Assembly: GCA_046263255.1 (NCBI GenBank)
Contig: JBHELD010000055.1
Coordinates: forward strand, 1-46,023
Direction of reading: 5' to 3'
From: JALZEG01 sp046263255
GTDB lineage: Bacteria; Actinomycetota; CADDZG01; WHSQ01
Length of the DNA stretch: 46,023 nucleotides
Positions 8,124 to 13,135 of this stretch are shown here, one piece after another (positions within the stretch are counted from its first letter, which is position 1; every line of letters begins with the position of its first letter). Below the pieces are notes generated by a model. It did no database searches and was not told the DNA's origin. It saw only the letters and a program-made list of their open reading frames with translations. The translations under genes were made by a program, and so were the position numbers.

Positions 8124-8414
8124 ATGGCTAAGAAAGACTTCCTCGACGAGATCATCGACGAGAGCACCAAGAGGAACCCAAAGTTCCCCGAGATGCTCGA
8201 GGCAGCCCAGGAGCGCCGGCGCCTCCTTCGAGAGCTCGCCGCCCGACGTGAGAAGGCCGGCATCACCCAGAAGGACGTGGCTGCAGCGATGAAGACCTCG
8301 CAATCCGCCGTAGCCCGGATGGAGCGTGGGGAGATCGACGCGAAGCTCTCAACCGTCGACCGCTACGCGGCTGCGATTGGCCAGCGGCTCGAGTGGAGGG
8401 TCAAGAAAGCCTAG
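8124..8414 (+). CDS. higA: HigA-like XRE-family antitoxin
   Basis: 96 aa from ATG 8124 (MAKKDFLDE). A helical N-terminus (EMLEAAQERRRLLRELAAR) leads into a Cro/C1-type helix-turn-helix at about residues 45-90 (GITQKDVAAAMKTSQSAVA, then MERGEIDAKLSTVDRYAAA). This is the standard fold of antitoxins paired with Gp49/HigB toxins, which neutralise the toxin and repress the operon. An in-frame ATG at 8106 lies inside the palindrome and is less likely. The stop codon overlaps the stop of the convergent gene at 8411 in a shared CTAG. Confidence 0.88.
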   Translation: MAKKDFLDEIIDESTKRNPKFPEMLEAAQERRRLLRELAARREKAGITQKDVAAAMKTSQSAVARMERGEIDAKLSTVDRYAAAIGQRLEWRVKKA

Positions 8415-9298
8415 AAGTGCTCCGGATAAGCGGTAACGATTCTCAGCGAATCCTTCCCATCAATTACACCGAAGACGATTTCCTTACCGAGAGTCGCTGA
8501 TTTCGCTGTCGCGAACTGACGAATCTGCTCCACCACAGACTCGTCTATCTCACGCCAATAGTGAACGATGAATATCTCGGCCTCGCTCTGAAACAGCCGC
8601 TGAATCTGATCGCCATTCGTGCCCATCTTCTTTGGCGTTAGCTTTCCTTCGGTACCTGGTCCCTTGAAAGCAAAGGCAGTGGGGCGTCGTCGTCCATCCA
8701 ACTCGAGACGCGTGGTCCAAAGGTCGTTCTTTTCACCGCCCCAGTCGTTGAATTCGCCTGGTTCACCTACGATCGCCTGCACACCCTTCTTCATCTTCTT
8801 CTCAGGAATCTCGCATTTCGAGCCTTGTACTTCCACGTCGCGCACCTTGGCAAATGAGTCGATGTCATCAACAGTTACCTGTCGAACCTCGACAAGCGCC
8901 CTGGGTATCGCAATATTCACTGTCACGTTCGCTGCACCCTTACCAGCGCGAGGCTGCACCTTGGTGGGAACCCTTTCTCGGGCCTTTGAGTCGCGCGCCA
9001 ACTTCAAGATCATCTTCTTGTGGGGGGCCAGCCCTGGATCCTTCTCGTAGGCAGTCTGCCCGTCCTTCTTTGTTTGCGTAATGAGGTGACGCGAAGCCAA
9101 CTGCTTCCCGGCATTGAGGACCTGTTTCGAAGACAACTTCGTCGTGGCTGCTATCTCATCCCGGGTCTTGACTTTTTTCTTGCCGGAGCACACAGCGTCG
9201 AATACAAGTGCGCGGTTCTTCGATGCACCAATCATTCGGGCCGCGTAGACGATTTGATCGTTGAAGTTCGAACGCGTATCAGTGACGGAGACCGGCAT
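8411..9298 (-). CDS. Winged-helix protein with unrecognised C-terminal domain, last gene of the small-HTH operon
   Basis: 295 aa, ATG with AAAGGTG upstream. Residues about 25-85 look like a winged helix (RALVFDAVCSGKKKVKTRDE, KLSSKQVLNAGKQL, then LITQTKKDGQTAYE). A lysine-rich linker follows, then a domain at about 175-295 with EFNDWGGEKNDLWTTRL (182-198), ELDGRRRPTAFAFKGPG (199-215) and EIFIVHYWREIDESVVEQI. The spacing of acidic residues (Glu182, Asp192, Glu199) and Lys212 in the FKG strand is reminiscent of restriction-endonuclease-like folds, but no canonical D/E-x-K is present, so nuclease activity is only a guess. It begins 9 nt after the stop of the 57-aa HTH gene and is clearly in that operon. 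Base composition is visibly less GC-rich than the flanking chromosome, which fits transfer. Confidence 0.8.
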   Translation of the reverse strand: MPVSVTDTRSNFNDQIVYAARMIGASKNRALVFDAVCSGKKKVKTRDEIAATTKLSSKQVLNAGKQLASRHLITQTKKDGQTAYEKDPGLAPHKKMILKLARDSKARERVPTKVQPRAGKGAANVTVNIAIPRALVEVRQVTVDDIDSFAKVRDVEVQGSKCEIPEKKMKKGVQAIVGEPGEFNDWGGEKNDLWTTRLELDGRRRPTAFAFKGPGTEGKLTPKKMGTNGDQIQRLFQSEAEIFIVHYWREIDESVVEQIRQFATAKSATLGKEIVFGVIDGKDSLRIVTAYPEHF

Positions 9299-9307
9299 GG
9301 AACACCT

Positions 9308-9481
9308 TTAAGATGTGGGCTTCTTCGCCGGCTTCTTCTTCGCCCGAACGAGCTCCGTGTTAACGGTCCCGGCGGTCGTTCCAAGAAGTTGAGCGATCCG
9401 AGTTTGCCCAAATCCAGCTCGGTTCAACTCCAGGATGGCCTCTCTTTGGTTTCCGATGGAGCGCCGAATTTGAATCGCCAT
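9308..9481 (-). CDS. Small helix-turn-helix protein, 57 aa (paralogue 4 of 4)
   Basis: From ATG 9481 (MAIQIRRSIGNQREAILELN) to TAA at 9308. The core NRAGFGQTRIAQLLGTTAGT followed by VNTELVRAKKK matches the HTH core of the three upstream genes (pattern G-[FL]-x4-IAxLLGxTxxxV), followed by a lysine-rich tail KKKPAKKPTS. It lacks the helical N-terminal extension of its paralogues, which makes it the shortest. An AGGAGGAG lies 12 nt before the ATG, a slightly long spacing. It sits 9 nt upstream of the winged-helix gene. DNA binding is inferred from the motif, which resembles sigma-70 region 4 / small-terminase HTHs. Confidence 0.75.
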   Translation of the reverse strand: MAIQIRRSIGNQREAILELNRAGFGQTRIAQLLGTTAGTVNTELVRAKKKPAKKPTS

Positions 9482-9484
9482 CAG

Positions 9485-9541
9485 TCAGACTAGCTCCTCC
9501 TGAGTGTCCATGTCCTTGGACTTCTGTTTATCGGTAGCCAT
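9485..9541 (-). CDS. Possible 18-aa leader peptide
   Basis: A very short frame (MATDKQKSKDMDTQEELV) opens 10 nt after the stop of the 88-aa HTH gene and ends 3 nt before the ATG of the 57-aa HTH gene. Its last codons contain the AGGAGGAG presumed to serve the downstream start, so translation here could couple the two genes. Alternatively it is the eroded start of a longer ancestral HTH gene. Weakly supported: position only. Confidence 0.25.
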   Translation of the reverse strand: MATDKQKSKDMDTQEELV

Positions 9542-9551
9542 GACACTCCCC

Positions 9552-9818
9552 CTACTCCTGTTTCTCTGTCGGCTTGTCTGTCTTGCCCTTGCGCGGCGGT
9601 TTTCGGCTGGCTTCTCGCTGAAGTTGGATATGCACACCCCTCTCCGTCTTACCGAGGAGGGCGGCGATCTCCTTGGCGGTTAGCCCAGCGTCCGTCAGCA
9701 ACCGATCGATCGAACGATCCTTTGGCCGAGCAATCTCGGTATCGCGTAGGTGCCGATCCACGAGGATCGCCAGGATCGCGTTCAACTTGCTCTCGAGCCG
9801 GGACTCCCCGTCACCCAT
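9552..9818 (-). CDS. Small helix-turn-helix protein, 88 aa (paralogue 3 of 4)
   Basis: ATG 9818 with AGGAGG 6 nt upstream. An N-terminal amphipathic helix (RLESKLNAILAILVDRHLRD) is followed by the HTH core LLTDAGLTAKEIAALLGKTE and RGVHIQLQREA at about residues 40-70, then a basic tail (SRKPPRKGKTDK). The layout (helix, HTH, basic tail) is the same as in the next two genes upstream. The N-terminal helix with hydrophobic heptad-like spacing could mediate dimer or heteromer formation (inference). Starts 9 nt after the preceding stop; part of the operon. Confidence 0.8.
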   Translation of the reverse strand: MGDGESRLESKLNAILAILVDRHLRDTEIARPKDRSIDRLLTDAGLTAKEIAALLGKTERGVHIQLQREASRKPPRKGKTDKPTEKQE

Positions 9819-9827
9819 ATCGCCCTC

Positions 9828-10085
9828 CTATTGACCCGTCTCTGGTTTGCCTGGGACCTTCATGGCGCCTTTCTTGCGCATGTTCGAAAGAGCGACCCTG
9901 ACGGTGTTTGGGGTCGTGCCGAGTAGGTCGGCGATCTCCTTGGGTTGAAAACCCGATTTGCTAAGCAGCGCTATCTGGTCCGCCTGCTTCTTGCCCTCAA
10001 CCAAGCTGAGCGACATCAAGCGAACGAGTTGGTCGAGCTTCTTGAGGACGGCCTTTTCGTTTACCTCAACCATCCTGCCGCCCAC
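9828..10085 (-). CDS. Small helix-turn-helix protein, 85 aa (paralogue 2 of 4)
   Basis: Helical N-terminus (EKAVLKKLDQLVRLMSLSLV), HTH core LLSKSGFQPKEIADLLGTTP with NTVRVALSNMRKK, then a short basic/proline tail. The first frame start is GTG 10085, preceded by GGAG; an in-frame ATG at 10073 (MVEVNEK) overlaps the upstream stop by 8 nt and is equally plausible. The N-terminal helix resembles that of the gene upstream (LLKRLDVLIALSL against VLKKLDQLVRLMSL), which supports origin by tandem duplication. Confidence 0.8.
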   Translation of the reverse strand: MGGRMVEVNEKAVLKKLDQLVRLMSLSLVEGKKQADQIALLSKSGFQPKEIADLLGTTPNTVRVALSNMRKKGAMKVPGKPETGQ

Positions 10086-10305
10086 CCTTCTCCCGCCTGC
10101 CCTTGTTCGAGAGCGTGGCCGTCACGTAATTGAGCGGCTTCCGAACGATCGAGGCGATCTCACTCGGGGTGAGCCCGTAGGAACTGAGGCGTCCCACACG
10201 GGAAGCCATCGTGGCCCCCTTTTCCGAGGCGGGTCGTTCCAGCGATAGCGCAATGAGTACATCCAGACGCTTAAGGAGCGCCTCCTGAAACTTGTCCTGG
10301 TCCAC
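10066..10305 (-). CDS. Small helix-turn-helix protein, 79 aa (paralogue 1 of 4, first gene of operon)
   Basis: GTG start 10305 with GGAGG just upstream. Helical N-terminus DKFQEALLKRLDVLIALSLE, HTH core LSSYGLTPSEIASIVRKPLN with YVTATLSNKGRR. This HTH is the most divergent of the four: the LLG turn of the others is replaced by IVRKP. Its 3' end overlaps the next gene by 8-20 nt, and it lies about 40 nt downstream of a good promoter (10353-10380), so it heads the transcript. Function beyond probable nucleic-acid binding is unknown. Confidence 0.8.
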   Translation of the reverse strand: MDQDKFQEALLKRLDVLIALSLERPASEKGATMASRVGRLSSYGLTPSEIASIVRKPLNYVTATLSNKGRREKGGRQDG

Positions 10306-10352
10306 CTTGCCTCCGATTGCTGAGCTAACGTAATAACCGCGCGTGACCAGCC

Positions 10353-10380
10353 AGTATACCCGCTTTCATTAGGCACACAA
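10353..10380 (-). promoter_or_regulatory. Sigma70-type promoter of the small-HTH operon
   Basis: Minus-strand TTGTGT (10375-10380), 16-nt spacer, TATACT (10353-10358). Transcription would begin near 10346 and give a leader of about 40 nt before the GTG at 10305. No strong palindrome overlaps it, although autoregulation by the encoded HTH proteins would be expected. The surrounding 10306-10456 is otherwise empty. Confidence 0.6.
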
Positions 10381-10456
10381 CAGGAGCGTAATTACAGATT
10401 CAAGCGAGAGCCGCGTTCGGGAAACTAAAGCGAGGCGGCAGGCGACCGAAACCGGG

Positions 10457-10478
10457 TGCGGGATTTCTGCGGGATTTC
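10457..10478. repeat. Tandem 11-bp direct repeat, possible integrase arm sites
   Basis: Two perfect head-to-tail copies of TGCGGGATTTC (10457-10467 and 10468-10478), about 70 bp inside the element from the tRNA 3' end. Short direct repeats at this distance from the crossover are typical arm-type binding sites of tyrosine integrases. No further copy was found near 6223-6592, which weakens the assignment. Confidence 0.4.
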
Positions 10479-10511
10479 GGGCCGCGGGACCGGGCATCGA
10501 ACACCCGTTTG

Positions 10512-10540
10512 TAAAGGAAAAGGCCCTGTTACCAGGGCCT
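10512..10540 (-). terminator. Intrinsic terminator of tRNA-Gly
   Basis: On the minus strand a perfect 8-bp stem (AGGCCCTG / CAGGGCCT, 10521-10540) with loop GTAA is followed by TTTCCTTTA, a U-rich tail. It lies 8 nt beyond the tRNA 3' end and stops transcription before the element's operon promoter. Confidence 0.8.
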
Positions 10541-10548
10541 TTGATCCG

Positions 10549-10620
10549 AGCGGGCGACCAGATTCGAACTGGCGACCCTCACCTTGGCAAGGTGATGCTC
10601 TACCACTGAGCCACGCCCGC
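10549..10620 (-). tRNA. tRNA-Gly (anticodon GCC)
   Basis: A 72-nt cloverleaf: 7-bp acceptor GCGGGCG/CGCCCGC, D arm GCTC-AGTGGTA-GAGC, anticodon arm TCACC-TTGCCAA-GGTGA with anticodon GCC, a 5-nt variable region, T arm GCCAG-TTCGAAT-CTGGT, discriminator T. CCA is not encoded. All stems pair, with one G-U in the T stem. Its 3' half is duplicated in decayed form at 6223-6266, so it is the probable integration target of the element. Confidence 0.97.
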
Positions 10621-10631
10621 AATGCCCCACG

Positions 10632-10637
10632 ATTATA
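10632..10637 (-). promoter_or_regulatory. -10 element of the tRNA-Gly promoter
   Basis: A perfect TATAAT on the minus strand, 11 nt upstream of the tRNA 5' end, in very GC-rich surroundings. No convincing -35 hexamer is seen at 17 nt (TCCGTA occupies that place). Confidence 0.55.
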
Positions 10638-10663
10638 CGCGGCTCCCGGGCGCCTACGGAGGC

Positions 10664-11185
10664 CTAGCAGACCAGGCCCCCGCGGCCCGCCTGCTTCTTC
10701 CAGAGCACGTCCAGGGTGCCGCTTTCGAGCGTGGCGGACTGGGCCCCGGGCGCGTCGGGGTCGAGGCGCCACTGGACCTCGAAGATCGATCCACCCTTGG
10801 TCGGGGTCCGGCCCACGAACGTGTAGCTCGACGCTCCCTCGCCGGCGAACTCGACCGCGCCGGGGTTCAAGAGCCCCTCGATCTCGCCCTCGGCGGAGGC
10901 GAGGTCGAGCGCGTCCATCACCACTCGCACCTCGACGGGATCCGACTGCGCCCCGAGCTCGAGCGACACCGTCGCGCTCGCCGAGTCGTTGCCCTGGCAT
11001 CTGGTCCGCGCCGTCAGCCCGGGGAGGCCCGCCCAGTCGCCGGACGTGGTGGTCGCGGCGTCGTCGGTCCAAGCGTGGACGCGTGCGTCGACGTCACCCC
11101 TGCCGCGCGCGCCGGCTCCCCAGACGACGAGAGCCGAAGCACCCACCATCACGCCGGCCAGCGCGACCACCCAGAGCTTGCGCAT
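10664..11185 (-). CDS. Secreted hypothetical protein, 173 aa
   Basis: ATG 11185 with GGAGG 5 nt upstream. N-terminal signal peptide or anchor (MRKLWVVALAGVMVGASALVVWG). The mature protein is polar with two cysteines (TRCQGND and the C-terminal GGLVC), and strand-rich segments (SATVSLELG, VEVRVVMDALDL, YTFVGRTPTKGG) that suggest a beta-sandwich. No family is recognised. It is the last gene of the nrdJ-to-dut run, separated from dut by about 90 nt, and lies next to the tRNA. Confidence 0.72.
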   Translation of the reverse strand: MRKLWVVALAGVMVGASALVVWGAGARGRGDVDARVHAWTDDAATTTSGDWAGLPGLTARTRCQGNDSASATVSLELGAQSDPVEVRVVMDALDLASAEGEIEGLLNPGAVEFAGEGASSYTFVGRTPTKGGSIFEVQWRLDPDAPGAQSATLESGTLDVLWKKQAGRGGLVC

Positions 11186-11278
11186 CGTCGCCTCCTTCTC
11201 TCGCCACGACGTTCGCCGGACATTCTCCCTCGCGTCCCTCGGCGCCGGAACGACGGACGCGTCCGACGCAACCGTCTC

Positions 11279-11710
11279 CTATCGGCCCGTGCTCCCGAAG
11301 CCCCCCGGGCCCCGGTCGGTCGGGTCGAGGTCGTCTGCCTCCTCGAGCTCGGCGGCGGCGACCGGCTGGACGACGAGCTGCGCGATCTTGTCGCCGCGCT
11401 CGACGTGGATCGGCTCGTACGGGTCGAGGTTGACCACGATCACCTTTATCTCACCGCGGTAGCCCGCGTCGATGAGACCGGGCGCGTTGACGAGCGCGAG
11501 GCCCTCGCGCAGCGCACGGCCCGAGCGCGCGTGGACGAAGCCCGCGTAGCCGCGGGGGATCTCGACGGCCAGACCGGTGGGGACGGCGGCGCGCTCTCCC
11601 GGCTTCAGCAGCACGGGCTCGGCCGCCAGGAGATCCAGCCCCGCGTCGCCGGGGCGGGCGTACGACGGGAGCGGCAGCTCCGGGTCGAGCCTCCGGACGC
11701 GGATCCTCAT
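11279..11710 (-). CDS. dut: dUTP diphosphatase
   Basis: Hydrolyses dUTP to dUMP and pyrophosphate, keeping uracil out of DNA and feeding thymidylate synthesis. 143 aa, normal for trimeric dUTPases. All five motifs are visible: PGDAGLDL (20-27), ARSGRA (61-66), GLIDAGYRGE (78-87) with catalytic Asp81 and the uracil-stacking Tyr84, GDKIAQLV (106-113), and the C-terminal GGFGSTG (136-142). The ATG overlaps the stop of nrdR by 4 nt, so translation is coupled and dUTP clearance is tied to ribonucleotide-reductase control. Confidence 0.97.
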   Translation of the reverse strand: MRIRVRRLDPELPLPSYARPGDAGLDLLAAEPVLLKPGERAAVPTGLAVEIPRGYAGFVHARSGRALREGLALVNAPGLIDAGYRGEIKVIVVNLDPYEPIHVERGDKIAQLVVQPVAAAELEEADDLDPTDRGPGGFGSTGR

Positions 11711-12186
11711 CCGTTCCCGGGCGCCTTGGGAGGCGACTTCTTCAGCAGCCGGCCCAGCTCGCGCTCGAAGTCCGTGAGCTCCTGGAAGTCCTTGTAGACG
11801 GACGCGAAACGGAGGTAGGCGACCTCGTCGACGTTCCGCAGCCGCTCGAGCACCTCGCGTCCGATCGCGGACGTGGGAACCGGTCGTTCGCCGCTCGCCC
11901 TCATCGACTCCTCGACGTCGTCGACCAGGTCGTCGATCTCCCCGACGGAGACGGGACGGTTCTTGCAGGCCCGGCTGATGCCTTCGACGACCTTCGCGCG
12001 GTCGAACGGCTCCTCCGCGCCGTTGCGCTTGACGACGAGGAGCGGCACCTCCTCGGCGCGCTCGAACGTCGTGTAGCGGCGGCCGCACCCGAGGCACTCC
12101 CGCCGGCGGCGTATGACCCGCCCCTCCTCCGCGAGGCGGGAGTCGACCACCTTGTCCTCCTCGACCGCGCAGTAGGGGCAGCGCAC
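11707..12186 (-). CDS. nrdR: Transcriptional repressor NrdR
   Basis: ATP/dATP-sensing repressor of ribonucleotide reductase genes. 159 aa with the N-terminal zinc ribbon (C3-PY-C6 and C31-LG-C34) and an ATP-cone domain at about 49-139 (VVKRNGAEEPFDRAKVVEGI). GTG start, one base after the stop of the upstream secreted gene. It is in the same minus-strand run as nrdJ, and a NrdR-box-like site overlaps the nrdJ promoter, so it should repress its own operon. The C-terminal lysine/proline extension is slightly longer than usual. Confidence 0.97.
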   Translation of the reverse strand: MRCPYCAVEEDKVVDSRLAEEGRVIRRRRECLGCGRRYTTFERAEEVPLLVVKRNGAEEPFDRAKVVEGISRACKNRPVSVGEIDDLVDDVEESMRASGERPVPTSAIGREVLERLRNVDEVAYLRFASVYKDFQELTDFERELGRLLKKSPPKAPGNG

Positions 12187-12187
12187 G

Positions 12188-12913
12188 TCAGCGCCCGGTC
12201 CTCGCGACGTACGACGACCAGGGACACCACCGTTTGCCGCGCCACTCCTTCCTGTGGCGCTCGACGTAGCCGGGGCTCGCGTCGCACACCTCGACGAAGA
12301 CCTCGCCGAGGACGATCGAGCCCGGCCCCATCGAGTAGGACCAGTCGGAGTTGTAGCGGCGCGCGCCGCGCACCTTGCCCGACACGATCAGAGTCTTGTC
12401 GTCGGCGGCGGCCTCGGCCTTCATCTGCCTGATGGGCTTGCGCTCGTTGACGAAGACGACGAACGTCGCGTCCCGCCCCTCGAAGCCGAGGGTGAAGAAC
12501 CGCCCGATCTGGAAGCGCCGGCGCAGACGCCCCTCCCGCGTCTCGATCGTCACGACGTACCCTCCGGGGCCCGCGCGGGCGCCCTCCTGCGGAGGAGCCG
12601 GCTCGGTGCTGTGGGGGCCGGCGCGCTGGTCCCATTCCCACACCGCGCTCTCACCCGGCGGCAGCCGTCGCTCGGACCTCGACCAGTGGAACTGCGCCAC
12701 GACCTCGTCCGTCTTCGCGCGCGTGATCGTCCACGGCGTGTGGAACCGCTGCGGGTCGGACGTGGGGTTCTGGAGCTTGATGGTCACGGGCCTGCCCGGC
12801 CGGCGGTAGGGATCCACCTGGAGCTCCAAGGGGTCCAGCGTCGCAGCCGCGGGAGGGGCGGCCAGCGCACACAGCGACAGGGCGACGAAGAAGATCGCAG
12901 CGAGTCTTCTCAC
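12188..12913 (-). CDS. Secreted hypothetical protein, 241 aa
   Basis: GTG start; signal peptide MRRLAAIFFVALSLCALA with an AAA-type cleavage region. Early mature sequence (PGRPVTIKLQNPTSDPQRFH, LPPGESAVWEWDQ) resembles the Ig-like fold of BsuPI-type proteinase inhibitors and other envelope domains, where a W-x-W strand follows a PPGE turn; this is a weak resemblance. The C-terminal half has two cysteines (VCDASPGY, RWCPWSS). It lies between the zinc-ribbon gene and nrdR with almost no spacing, yet has no obvious role in nucleotide metabolism. Confidence 0.75.
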   Translation of the reverse strand: MRRLAAIFFVALSLCALAAPPAAATLDPLELQVDPYRRPGRPVTIKLQNPTSDPQRFHTPWTITRAKTDEVVAQFHWSRSERRLPPGESAVWEWDQRAGPHSTEPAPPQEGARAGPGGYVVTIETREGRLRRRFQIGRFFTLGFEGRDATFVVFVNERKPIRQMKAEAAADDKTLIVSGKVRGARRYNSDWSYSMGPGSIVLGEVFVEVCDASPGYVERHRKEWRGKRWCPWSSYVARTGR

Positions 12914-12927
12914 GTCGCCAGTATCCG

Positions 12928-13125
12928 TCAGACGGCCTCCGCACCGTCACGCCGGATGCGGTGCAGCTCCTCCCGCAGCGACCGGACGTTGCTCTGGTAG
13001 TCGTCGAGGTCGATGTGCACGCGCTCCTTCGGGACGAACGGCGTCTCCCTGCCGCACAGCGGGCAGGAGGCGGGACGCAGCCTCAGCTCCGCCCCGCACT
13101 CGCTGCAGTGCCTGGTGTCCGCCAT
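12928..13125 (-). CDS. Small zinc-ribbon protein, 65 aa
   Basis: Two CxxC knuckles (Cys7/Cys10 and Cys21/Cys24) form a zinc ribbon, followed by a charged helix (VRSLREELHRIRRDG). It starts 10 nt after the nrdJ stop and is co-transcribed with it. Because the C-terminus of NrdJ is itself a Cys-rich tail, this protein might assist the reductase or its zinc or redox chemistry, but that is speculation from position. Confidence 0.75.
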   Translation of the reverse strand: MADTRHCSECGAELRLRPASCPLCGRETPFVPKERVHIDLDDYQSNVRSLREELHRIRRDGAEAV

Positions 13126-13135
13126 GGACGGCCTC

